NCBI GenBank assembly: GCA_037042185.1
Contig: JAXQJY010000028.1
Coordinates: forward strand, 2,480,001 to 2,544,000
Source: Sordariomycetes sp. S80-01Y
Lineage: Eukaryota > Ascomycota > Sordariomycetes
DNA: 64,000 nt
Direction: 5' to 3'
Positions 54,048 to 63,186 of this stretch are shown here, in pieces. The notes under the pieces are model-generated. The model had not been told where the DNA came from. It searched no databases and saw only the letters and a program-made list of their open reading frames with translations. The position numbers and the translations under genes were made by a program. Position 1 is the first letter of the stretch. Each line of letters starts with the position of its first letter.

Positions 54048-57000
54048 ATGTCTCGTGAGGCTGCCGACTCCTCTGATCGCTCCGAGGCGCCTCACGACGC
54101 AGCTCCAGCGCGGGCCAAAGCAGCCTGGACACCCCCGGCATGGCTCGACCACTTCAACAGCCATGACCTCAAAACGCTCTTTCGCTGCTGGGTAGCAGCT
54201 TGGGTCTCGCTCCTCCTCGTCTTCATCCATCCCGCCCTGCAGGCCCTGGGCCAGGCAGCATTCTTCGGCACCCTTCTCCTGCTCATCATCCCGCCCGCCA
54301 ACATCTTCTTCGTCTACGCCCTGCAGGCCTTCTCCCTCATCGTGGGCATGTGCCTGGCTTGGTGCTGGGGCTTGTTGACCATGAAGGCGGCGTTGAGCGC
54401 TAGACCAGCGGCTGAGACGCAGGCGAGGCTGCAGGCTTTGCAGCAAGAAGCTGCTATGAGGGCGAGTGAGACGGGGCAGACAGCTGCGTGGGAGGCCCAG
54501 ATCCTGGTTCATGACGGGAGACTGCTGGATGCCAGAGTGACGGCTATCTTCTTTGTCATGGGTCTGCTGTTCATCTACGTGCTGGCTCGGCTGCGGTGCT
54601 CCAACCCCAAGCTGTTCTTCGCCCAGCTGTTTGGGACCATTATCATGGACCTGTTCATACTTTTCGGTCCTGGCCTGCCATCCTTCACGGCCGACCTCGC
54701 TGCGATCCTGATGAAGCCTGGTGCAATCGGGGTTGCGATGGGAACGACTTGTTGCCTTCTGCTCTTCCCGCAGTCGACTTCCTACGTCGTTTTGGATCAG
54801 ATGGAGAGGCTGGTCAAGCTGCTGAACGGTGCCCTCAATACGACGCGACGATGCCTTGCCCAAGAGTCGGCGACTTTGGCCGAGCTCAAAGGGACCCGTT
54901 TCAAGATGCTCTCTCTCTACAAAGCGTCCGAGCCGGTCCTGGCCTTCCTCCCCCTCGACCTGTCACGAGGCCGCTGGAGTGCAGACGACGTAAAGGGACT
55001 CCATCGCCACGTTCGAGAAGCCATGGTTTCGGGCCTTTCTCTGCTTGATTTCTACATTTCACACCTTAACGTCAAAGAAAAACACCAGAGGCTAGAGGAG
55101 CATGGTGCCAGGCGGGAGATGGGCGAAAAGCTCACGCACCGGGCGGGACACCAGCAGTTGATGGAAAGCATCGATCTGATGTACGCTTTGCAAGACCCTG
55201 AGAAGCTTGTCATGGACGAAAAGGCTTTCCATGCGCTGAGGGAACCTACAACGGATGTGCTGCGGGTGTCATGTCAGGCCGTCGATGTCGCAGCTCGATG
55301 TATACACGCAGTCAACACGCGACGATGGATAAGGATGCCTGCTCAGGCTGAATTTGACGATCTAGCGCGGGAACTAGACGATACAATTGCAACGCTGCGC
55401 TCCGTCACAGCGACCTGCGTAACGGATACCACTGAGGGCGTCATCGCCGCGTACGCCGACCTCTTTGGCGAGGACGGCCAGATCAAGGATCCGGATGCCC
55501 TCGGGCCTCCCGGTATGAAGGGCTTAGCGGTCGCCATGATTCTTGAAGAGCGGATTCTAACGGCAGCCCGCAACATCGAGTCGATGCTCGAGTACATCCT
55601 CGAACTCAAACATTCCAGAAGAAAGCACAAGGTGTGGTGGCCTCAGAAGGTGAAAGCTGCCTTCACATGGCTCTTCACCGGCAGGCACTCGGCACCGACA
55701 TTCTCAACAACACCGCACATCGACGGGGCCGAGACGAGCCGGGACCCGGATGCCGTGACTGATGATTCTGTTATGGAAGACCAGTCCAAGGAGGCGTATC
55801 GGAGACTGCGCATCAGTCGGGGCTACCAAGGTACCTCGGCCGCGAAGAGGAACACCGTCAGCAGGGACTACATCAGTGCTTACAACTGGCTTTTCGGGAC
55901 TCCCGGCATGTTTGCTCTGCGGATGGTCGCCGTGACATTGGCCACATCGATTCCCTCCGTCATTCCACACTCGGCGGGATTCTTCTACAGGGAGAAGGGA
56001 ATCTGGATGGTCATCACTGCGCAAACCTGCATTCTCGTCTACATGGCGGACTTCACCTTTTCGATAGTGTCCCGAGTGCTGGGTTCCATCATCGGGGGCG
56101 CTATTGGAATGGTTGCGTGGTATGCTGGATCCGGCAGCGGGCCTGGGAACCCCTACGGCATGGCGGCGACCACCGGTGTTGCGCTGCCGATACTCATCTG
56201 GCTGCGCATCTTTCTACCGCCCATGTTCACCAAGGCCACCATTCTCATGGGTGTCACCTTCTGTCTCGTGGTAGGCTTCAGCTACGACTCCGAACACATC
56301 GTTCAGTACGGCCTGCCCGGCAAGGGCTACGAGGCTTTCTGGAAGCGGGTTGTCGGCGTGCTGCTTGGCTGCGTTGCGGCCGGCGTCGTGCAGATGTTCC
56401 CAAAGACGCCTTCGGCTACGAAGCACGTCTGCTGCACCCTCTCCAACACCGTTCGGACGCTCTCAGATCACTACGCCTTGTTGCTCTCCCACTGGGGCAG
56501 GGCAGAAGCCACGCAAAGCCCCTTGCGAGCTGTTGCTGAGGAGATCTCCTTGTCTGTCGCGGATACTCTCCTCGGTTTGGACCAGATGATAGGCCTCTTG
56601 CGCTTTGAAATGAGCATGAGTCCCTTTGATCAGCAACTTCTGAAAGACGTGCAGGAACAATGCCTCTACATGAATCAGTCCCTCCGTCGCCTCCTCAACG
56701 TCTCCACGACGCTCCCCCGGAAGCTTCAAGAACGGCTCATCCAGACCGTCGGGTTTACGGACGACGCGGTGGTCGGCGACATCATGGCCGTGATGGGCAT
56801 CATCGAGCAGACGCTGCGCACGGGGTCCTCCCTGCCCGAGAGGCTGCCGACGCCGCTGGTGAAGAAGTTCTACGACAGCTGGCACGCGAGGAACAGGAGG
56901 GCGATGCTGAGCGTAGACCTGGTCCGAGATGAGAACTACAGGCGGTACTGCGTGGCCATGAGCTCGTACCTGAAGTTCCTGACGACGATTGACGACTTGG

Positions 57001-57062
57001 TGCTGAAGCTGAAGCAGAGTCTAGGGGAGTGCCATGTTATCCACCCGTGGGAGGGTGTTTGA
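54048..57062 (+). CDS. BRE4/ArAE-type polytopic membrane protein (FUSC-like)
   Basis: 1004 residues in one exon. Two membrane halves are visible. The first, residues about 45-240, holds several helices (CWVAAWVSLLLVFIHPALQAL, AAFFGTLLLLIIPPANIFFVYALQAF) and corresponds to the N-terminal DUF2422-type domain. A soluble helical region follows. The second half (about 620-770) has NWLFGTPGMFALRMVAVTLATSIPSVIPHSAGFFYREKG, the FUSC-like signature, then further helices, and ends with a DUF2421-type helical domain. Yeast Bre4 (brefeldin A sensitivity) is built the same way, and the superfamily includes aromatic acid exporters. Transported substrate unknown. A decayed copy of its C-terminal coding region lies about 0.8 kb downstream. 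Confidence 0.88.
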   Translation: MSREAADSSDRSEAPHDAAPARAKAAWTPPAWLDHFNSHDLKTLFRCWVAAWVSLLLVFIHPALQALGQAAFFGTLLLLIIPPANIFFVYALQAFSLIVGMCLAWCWGLLTMKAALSARPAAETQARLQALQQEAAMRASETGQTAAWEAQILVHDGRLLDARVTAIFFVMGLLFIYVLARLRCSNPKLFFAQLFGTIIMDLFILFGPGLPSFTADLAAILMKPGAIGVAMGTTCCLLLFPQSTSYVVLDQMERLVKLLNGALNTTRRCLAQESATLAELKGTRFKMLSLYKASEPVLAFLPLDLSRGRWSADDVKGLHRHVREAMVSGLSLLDFYISHLNVKEKHQRLEEHGARREMGEKLTHRAGHQQLMESIDLMYALQDPEKLVMDEKAFHALREPTTDVLRVSCQAVDVAARCIHAVNTRRWIRMPAQAEFDDLARELDDTIATLRSVTATCVTDTTEGVIAAYADLFGEDGQIKDPDALGPPGMKGLAVAMILEERILTAARNIESMLEYILELKHSRRKHKVWWPQKVKAAFTWLFTGRHSAPTFSTTPHIDGAETSRDPDAVTDDSVMEDQSKEAYRRLRISRGYQGTSAAKRNTVSRDYISAYNWLFGTPGMFALRMVAVTLATSIPSVIPHSAGFFYREKGIWMVITAQTCILVYMADFTFSIVSRVLGSIIGGAIGMVAWYAGSGSGPGNPYGMAATTGVALPILIWLRIFLPPMFTKATILMGVTFCLVVGFSYDSEHIVQYGLPGKGYEAFWKRVVGVLLGCVAAGVVQMFPKTPSATKHVCCTLSNTVRTLSDHYALLLSHWGRAEATQSPLRAVAEEISLSVADTLLGLDQMIGLLRFEMSMSPFDQQLLKDVQEQCLYMNQSLRRLLNVSTTLPRKLQERLIQTVGFTDDAVVGDIMAVMGIIEQTLRTGSSLPERLPTPLVKKFYDSWHARNRRAMLSVDLVRDENYRRYCVAMSSYLKFLTTIDDLVLKLKQSLGECHVIHPWEGV

Positions 57063-58463
57063 CCGGTCGCATTAAATTTACTAATTTCAGGTGCGGCCTG
57101 ATCTAGAGCCTAAAAGACGGGGTTGGTAAATAGCATTGGCGAGGCCAAGGTGCGGTATGGTGTATTGTTGCAAATGACAAAAAGAAACATAGCGAATGTG
57201 ACTTTTCCCCTTACCCCGGCTCTTTCCAAATCAACTCACATTTGAGTAAGACGAATAATGTCTTCTAACTCAACGACAGAATCTCACGCTTCGAGCCTTT
57301 GATTGTGAAGGTTGAGTTGAGTTTCAATTTCCCTGAGACCCTGAGATGCGCAACTCGCGGCTGTTACAGCACAGGTTACCCAGTGGCTACGGCCACTGTC
57401 AAAGGTAGCCATTGGAGCAGCCATAAGACAAGAACCAACCAGAGCGACGGAGACCCTTTGATGGGGAAATAATACGAAGGACTCAGAACTCAAGTGCGAC
57501 TGAATTCTATTCATGAGGAATTTCAGGGAAGTCTGCGTTGACACCGTCTTCGTCGGCGGGGTGTCGTTGCCAAAGACGCGGGGCATGGAATCCATTCATC
57601 GCTCTCAGTGTATAAACGATGTCGCGGGACTCTGGGAATGATGATATGGAGAAAAATGCCACTCAAATGAAAGAGAATCAATTGAACGCACTCGAACAGA
57701 TAAGGAAACCTCAATAGAGAAAAATAGAGGCGTCAGTCTTGGGAACAGAACTCACCGTCAGCACGGGTGTCTTGGGTCTCAAGGTGCGTGCCCTGTACCG
57801 CCGGCTTTTTGGCACTTCTGGGACCTTCAATCTTCTGTACGAATTGCTACCGCAACCTGAGCAACGCCGATTCCATCCGCAATTCTATAAAGATGGGGAT
57901 TCTTGTGTGGGGAGGAGAGAACCTATGTAGACACCACGGTGTAGAACTGTACTCTTCTCTACGTTGTACCTGGAGCTTTTGTCAAAGATTCATGAGCTGT
58001 TGCTGAAACTGGAGCAAATTCTAGGGGAGTGCTGTAGTGCTCACCGACGTGACGGAGTCAGCACGCGGTGTTGAACTGTGCCGCCAACTACAAATCCAGG
58101 CCCAGAGCAACGAAGACAGCCACTCAATCTCCAAGAAGCTAAAACAAGCGCATTTCATGGACAGAGGACCTCTACACAACAAAGAATATGTTGAGAGGTC
58201 TTGAAATAGCTGCAGACGAGGGAAGCTGGCCAGGCACCTTGACAGAAGCCAGTCGAGCATGCCATTTGCCACAAAGACCACAAAGATCGATTATTAAGTC
58301 CAGTTGCACAGGAACGTCATTCAATTCAGAAAGACAACGTATAAGGGGTTCACTGCTGGTTGTTGCGGCTGTCACGGTTGTCTGGGGGGGGGGAGCTCTG
58401 AGAATCGGCGGGTCAACGCTGAGCTAAGATCTTTTACGGAAATAAGCAGATCATAGACATCTT
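57063..58463. other. Intergenic, with paralogue fragment
   Basis: About 1.4 kb between the ArAE gene and tRNA-Arg. Apart from the pseudogene fragment (about 57830-58043) no gene is supported; a (G)9 run is near 58384. Confidence 0.5.
57830..58043 (+). pseudogene. Decayed fragment of an ArAE/BRE4-type gene (C-terminal part)
   Basis: The last part, 57975-58043, aligns without gaps to 56965-57033 in the intact gene upstream: 52 of 69 bases match by my hand count, and 12 of 23 residues are identical (YLELLSKIHELLLKLEQILGEC versus YLKFLTTIDDLVLKLKQSLGEC). Weaker similarity continues to the left (GENLCRHHGVELYSSL versus DENYRRYCVAMSSYL), but in another frame, so at least one frameshift separates the parts. 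Matches fade before about 57830. It has no start codon in the right place and only the tail of the gene is left. Divergence suggests an old tandem duplicate or a lost paralogue, not a recent copy. Confidence 0.65.
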
Positions 58464-58547
58464 GGCCGCGTGGCCTAATGGTTAAGGCGCTAGATTTCGG
58501 TTCTACATCATCTCTAGAGATTCCAGGTTCGACTCCTGGCGCGGTCG
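58464..58547 (+). tRNA. tRNA-Arg (anticodon TCG) with 11-base intron
   Basis: Full cloverleaf by hand. The acceptor stem is GGCCGCG (58464-58470) with CGCGGTC (58540-58546), one G-U pair, discriminator G58547. The D stem is GCC/GGC. The anticodon stem is CTAGA (58490-58494) with TCTAG (58513-58517), and the anticodon TCG is at 58497-58499. The T stem is CCAGG/CCTGG around the loop TTCGACT, and the variable loop has 5 bases. An intron of 11 bases (58501-58511) sits one base after the anticodon, the standard place for nuclear tRNA introns. Decodes CGA (and by wobble CGG or other CGN) codons. Confidence 0.95.
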
Positions 58548-58550
58548 TAC

Positions 58551-58555
58551 TTTTT
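58551..58555 (+). terminator. RNA polymerase III terminator of tRNA-Arg
   Basis: Five consecutive T residues three bases after the mature tRNA end, the usual pol III stop signal. Confidence 0.75.
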
Positions 58556-59476
58556 GCTTCGTGACAGAAGCATTTTGAGTTTTGGGCTGATTTCGCTCTC
58601 GGCAGCCTGAGCACGGGTTTTTTTTAGTCTGACTGATGTTTCAGTACGTCGCCCTGCACATTACGAGTAATTCTGCACCTTTGGAGGCCACCGGGCTTTG
58701 AAAGGATGACAACTTATGCGTAGACTTGGGCACAATGCCTTTCGTCCGAACCACCTACATGAATGAATAACGCAGCTCAATTGAGTCCCTTCTCTTTGTC
58801 TTTGTCTTTTTGAATCAGGTTCTGGAAATGGTCAATATTGTTTTCCCCTCGAATAAAATCGTACTTGATTGTTGTCGGTGAATTTGCTACGGCGGTGCGG
58901 CCTCCATGACCTGAACCAGAACCTGAGCAACCTAGCGACGAGCAGCACATCAACGAAACTTTTCAGAATGCTGCTGCCGCGTTGCTGCCACGTTGAAGGA
59001 CTAAATATACTCATGAGTTCTTCGCCCAGGATGTGCCGAAATGAGGGCTGTGAGAAGCAACTCAGCCGGACGAGCCAACATGCCCCCAACGAGGTGGTAT
59101 ACCGCTTAATGCCATGAAAGAGCTCCTCCCCCTCATACATTGTACTGTTGCTATTGTACATGCGTCGTCTTGAACCTATGACTCGTTGGGTGGCGTAGAG
59201 AGCAAGCACGCGCCATTTCAGTTGTCCTCAGCCATAGCGGGGTGTAGTCGATACCAGTCTTCAATTCACAATAAGCTACTACAAATACCGGAACATAATA
59301 GTTCCTCCATGGCAATATTTCTCCAAAAAACGCTTCAGTAGTCGATCATGCTTGCAAATGTTCATCTCACAACAAATCTCCACCTAGTTTCAGATGTAAG
59401 CAGTAACACGAGAACGTGAGCTGCACCACCGGTACACATCGTGTACCATTTGCCTCGAGATCTTCAGTGATCTAGC
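58556..59476. other. Intergenic, tRNA-Arg to rhodopsin end
   Basis: About 920 bases with no supported gene. A perfect inverted repeat, GGTACAC-ATC-GTGTACC, is at 59431-59447, about 30 bases beyond the rhodopsin stop codon on its transcript side. Confidence 0.5.
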
Positions 59477-60509
59477 TTAAGCACCTTCCTCGTCTCCGAT
59501 CCTGATCCTCCCTTCAGCCCCAAGACCGTTGCTCCAATATCCGCCGAGATCGACGTTGCTCTCGGGCAAAGACCTATGAGCAATCAAGAGCCATATTCCG
59601 AAGATGGGCTTCGCAAGAATATCGAGAACGGCATACGCAATGATCTCGGTGTCAACGGATGCCTTTCGGGAGCCATCGGCAATTCCCCAGACGCTGCATC
59701 ATATCAGCTTCGAACGAAAAAAGCTTCGAACGTGCCACTTACATTGGGTATACTGTCCAGAGGATGAGGGTAAAGGCGGCCAACGAACCGAAAAGCTTGC
59801 TGACGCGGTCACCCTTGGCCTTGACCACTGCGAAGGATTAGCAAAGTTCAACTGTCGTGCACAGAAGTAGACCTACTCTTGGAACCGTGGACAGCAACGT
59901 GCCAGATGACGAACAGGTATGCGATACAGGCGATGGCGTACCATCCCCACTTCTGGACTGTGTGCTCCTGACCGTACGCGGCAAACAGGCCGGTGAGGAC
60001 CATAATCAGATCAGCCGCAATGGCCATCAGGGTGTGAGCGCCGTCGACGCCTGCGAGCAAGCAGAGGTCCAGCAGCAACAGCGGTGTCGTGATGCTCCAG
60101 TCGACGTATCGCGCCCAGAAGACCTGCCTGCACACGTCGTGGTGGGTGTCGGGGACGTGCTTATGGTGGTCCTTGACAGTCGTGCAGTGGTAGTTGGTGG
60201 CGTGGCCGGAAGCCATGGCAAAGTAGGAAATGGCGGCAGTGATCGTGATCAAGGTGGTGATAACGTGGTAGAGACGCTTCGAAACGGGGATGCTCCAGGC
60301 CCGGAATGAGAAGACGGCCGAGGCGATGACCATGACGACGAAGACGACCCAGAGGGCGCGGAAGCCGTTGTCTGATGCATCCTGGTATTGGGTCGGAGTA
60401 GCTGTCGCCTGTCAGTGTGAAGTGTTAACAATAATAGCGGAAGAGACTCACGGACGACCGTCGGAATGGGCTTGATGCCGCCGTGCTTTCCGCCAAGGAT
60501 CTCGTCCAT
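59477..60509 (-). CDS. Microbial (type I) rhodopsin, proton-pump type
   Basis: Four exons on the minus strand (60509-60452, 60401-59877, 59827-59743, 59693-59477) give 294 residues; introns are 49-50 bases. Seven helices are seen. Helix C carries RYVDWSITTPLLLLD, in which Arg117, Asp120 and Asp131 stand at the places of Arg82, Asp85 and Asp96 of bacteriorhodopsin. Helix G carries DILAKPIFG with the retinal-binding Lys251 and Asp247 (Asp212 equivalent). Both the proton acceptor and an aspartate at the donor place are kept, as in the fungal pumps LR of Leptosphaeria and CarO of Fusarium, while Neurospora NOP-1 has Glu at the latter. A light-driven outward proton pump is thus the likely function. 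The retinal would come from carotenoid cleavage genes not in this window. Confidence 0.93.
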
Positions 60510-61170
60510 CGTGAAGATCGTGTAAGTCGCGATTGGGTTCGGGAGAATGAATGAGCAGAGGGCAAATTATCACCTTCCAAAGACCAGTATAACGCAGAGC
60601 AATTGCAGAGATGTCAAGCAACTGGGCAGTTCCCCCTCTTAAAGCAGCCGTAAGCTCCGTCAAGCTTCGTGCCAGCAGACGATAATGATGGACGTCATCC
60701 ATTACATGTCTCGAACGCTATGCCGCCCCCCCGCACCCGGATCTGGCTGCCATCGAGGTGGCCGTCGATCCCATTGGGCCCTGTGGTTTCACGAGCAAGA
60801 TTCCATGCACGTCAGTATGACCCGATGACGGGCACGACCCCGTGTAAGAGAGATCTTTGCCTTGGTTCTGGACTGCGATCCTGGCCAGGCTGGGCCAAGC
60901 TCCCCGGGTGGTGGTGGGAGCTGAGCATCACACTGAGGCGGCCTCTGCCGGGACTCCGAATGGCCCTGGTCTAGACGTGATGTCTTTGCACCTTTGCACA
61001 AAGACAGCCAAGTATTGGTGACGATCGTCTCTTTCATTGCCATTGGATCGGGTACCACTGCCGTGGTGGGCTTGTGTTAGCCTTCAACTGGTGTCTCGGC
61101 AAGGTTCCCGCTGGGCATGATTGACACCGGGGGCCAGCATCGCGTAAAGGTACAGTCAAGCCCGCGTTCA
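60510..61170. other. Intergenic, rhodopsin promoter side
   Basis: About 660 bases between the rhodopsin start and the end of the oxidoreductase gene. No supported gene. Light-responsive promoter elements would be expected here but I cannot identify any. Confidence 0.4.
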
Positions 61171-62466
61171 CTACGGGATGTCAATTATGCTGTCTATATC
61201 AACGACTTGGCCCGTGGCAATCGACCTGTTCGCTGCGATGCCTGTCAATATGGACGCGGCGCCATCGACGTGTGTGGCAGCGCGGCCGTAGCCGTCTTCC
61301 TCGCCAACCTCACCAAAGAGATCCCGCAGCAGGATCTCATCGCCGCCTCCGTGAGCTCCCTTTCCATCCTGGATCTCCACGTCGACGGGCTTCTCGAAGA
61401 GTTTGCGCAGCGTGACGGTTCTCTTTTCCAGCGAACCCTCCTCCGCCTGGCTGCCTCCGGCGCTGACATAGCTGTTCTCCACAACTTCGGCCTCCAGGCG
61501 GCCGTTGGTGCCGTTGATGCTGACCCTGAATCCTTCCCAGGGCGCGTAGGCGGTCAGGGAGTAGGTGAGGGACGCGCCGTTTTGGTAACGCACGAGGACG
61601 TTCATCGTGTCTTCGATGTTGATGCCGTCGCCGAAGACGCTCTGGTCGCGATAATATCCGTCCTCGTGCTCTGCATCCAGGTACAGGGACTTGAGCTGCT
61701 CGTTGTCCTTCATGTGAAGGGCAAATGGATCCTTCTCCGCCGCCTTTTGATCGTGCGCTCGTGAGTAGAATTCCGTCGTCCCTCGCTCTTCGGCATTTTC
61801 CTTGCCGTAAAACCTCAGGTCGCCCTGGGCGTACACAGTCTTCGGACGGCTCTGCAGCCAGAAGTTGACCAGGTCAAAGTGGTGCGTCGACTTGTGCACC
61901 AGGAGGCCACCAGAGTTTCTCTTATCCCTGTGCCAGCGTCTGAAGTAGTCAGCGCCGTGGCTGGTATTGAGCATCCACTCGAAATGCACGCTGGTCACCT
62001 TGCCAATGGCACCGGACCGAATGACCTCGAAGATCTTTGTGTTGTGAGGTGCGTAGCGGTAGTTGAAGCTGATCCGGACCTTGCCGCTGGTGCGGTCCAC
62101 GGCGCTGAGAATCTGCTTGCACTTGGGCGCGTCGACTGTCATGGGCTTCTCGCTCAAAACCGTGCAGCCGCGCTCGAGTGCGTGCATGATGTACGTGTGG
62201 TGGGTGCGGTCGATGGTGGTGACGATGATCTCGTCAGGCTTAGTCTCGGTGATCATCTTGTCAAAGTCCGCAGCTTTGTAAGTCGGGACTGCCTCGTGGC
62301 CCAGGGCCTTGAGCTTGGAGTTGGCATAGTCGAGACGCGTCTGGTTTGTATCGCAGAAGGCGACGAGGGTCGAAGTGTTCTTGTAGGTGGTTGCGATGGC
62401 CGAGTAGAAGAAGATGGCCCGGCTGCCCGTCCCGATGAGAGCGTAACGCTTGCGAGTGTCTGCCAT
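61171..62466 (-). CDS. Gfo/Idh/MocA-family NAD(P)-dependent oxidoreductase
   Basis: 431 residues in one exon. The N-terminal Rossmann fold has ALIGTGSRAIFF and ends the second strand with AFCDTNQTRLDYA, followed by DEIIVTTIDRTHHTYIMHALERG and the family's signature VLSEKPMTVD, whose Lys takes part in catalysis. The C-terminal alpha/beta domain has GGLLVHKSTHHFDLVNFWL, with a conserved His pair, and FRVSINGTNGRLEAEVVE. The family oxidises or reduces sugars, inositols and related polyols, sometimes with cofactor regeneration. The substrate is unknown. It is divergent from an MFS permease at 63187, which suggests a joint uptake and catabolism unit. Confidence 0.9.
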   Translation of the reverse strand: MADTRKRYALIGTGSRAIFFYSAIATTYKNTSTLVAFCDTNQTRLDYANSKLKALGHEAVPTYKAADFDKMITETKPDEIIVTTIDRTHHTYIMHALERGCTVLSEKPMTVDAPKCKQILSAVDRTSGKVRISFNYRYAPHNTKIFEVIRSGAIGKVTSVHFEWMLNTSHGADYFRRWHRDKRNSGGLLVHKSTHHFDLVNFWLQSRPKTVYAQGDLRFYGKENAEERGTTEFYSRAHDQKAAEKDPFALHMKDNEQLKSLYLDAEHEDGYYRDQSVFGDGINIEDTMNVLVRYQNGASLTYSLTAYAPWEGFRVSINGTNGRLEAEVVENSYVSAGGSQAEEGSLEKRTVTLRKLFEKPVDVEIQDGKGAHGGGDEILLRDLFGEVGEEDGYGRAATHVDGAASILTGIAANRSIATGQVVDIDSIIDIP

Positions 62467-62544
62467 CTTTGCTGTCTTCTGCTAGAGGCTCTCAAGAGTG
62501 TAGAGTCTTTGACAGACTGGATTAAAAGACAGGCGAGATTCTCT

Positions 62545-62552
62545 TACTTATA
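62545..62552 (-). promoter_or_regulatory. Possible TATA box of the oxidoreductase gene
   Basis: TATAAGTA on the minus strand, about 80 bases upstream of the ATG at 62466. Confidence 0.4.
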
Positions 62553-63084
62553 ACTGCCAAGGCTCGCTGTTCTTCAGGCCGAAACGAGGGCCGATACCGA
62601 AATCTGGGCTCTCCGACTGCGGAGACAGTTGGGGTTTCTACAGGCGATAAGCGCCTAAACGGCTTGCCTGCGTGCTGTACGCGGGGAAAGGCGGCGACCA
62701 TGGCAGCGGTTCCAGTGAGGGGATCGTGGGGAGGATTCTCGCTGTGGTCCCCTGTGCTCTAGCGCTGGAATCTGGCTCCTTAGTTGCGGACATGAATCTT
62801 CCTCCAATCAGCAGACTCCTCGGTCTTATATTGCTTGTCGGCATGGCCACGCGGCAAACTGTCCGACATGGTCTACTTCCCACTTGCGGAGACGGGTGCT
62901 GTGTATTAGACGAGCCCCCATGGAGGTGACCTCTTGTTGTTGGCTCGCAGCTCAGATTTCCATCCAGACGAGGTGATCGTCGCCGCAGCGCGTTTGGTTT
63001 GGGCGTCTGCTTGCAGGATGACGGTCCCCGAAATGGGATCGCCGAGGGCTCGGGGTGCTGAGGGGATACCAACTGCCGAGGACA

Positions 63085-63091
63085 TATAAAT
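63085..63091 (+). promoter_or_regulatory. TATA box of the MFS permease gene
   Basis: TATAAAT about 100 bases upstream of the ATG at 63187. Confidence 0.5.
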
Positions 63092-63186
63092 GCGGTGCAT
63101 GTCGACAGACCGATTACGATGAATAGCACACCCCGAGCTTTTCTTCTCCTTGACATCTTCTGAGCTGATCTGGGAAATATACAACG

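Larger units (their letters stand above)
62467..63186. promoter_or_regulatory. Divergent promoter region, oxidoreductase and MFS permease
   Basis: About 720 bases between two start codons. TATAAAT (63085-63091, plus) is about 100 bases before the permease ATG and TATAAGTA (62545-62552, minus) about 80 bases before that of the oxidoreductase. No gene is seen inside. Confidence 0.5.

Noticed and set aside
57739-57930. Small gene of 63 codons
   Set aside because: Overlaps the decayed ArAE fragment region and has no independent support.
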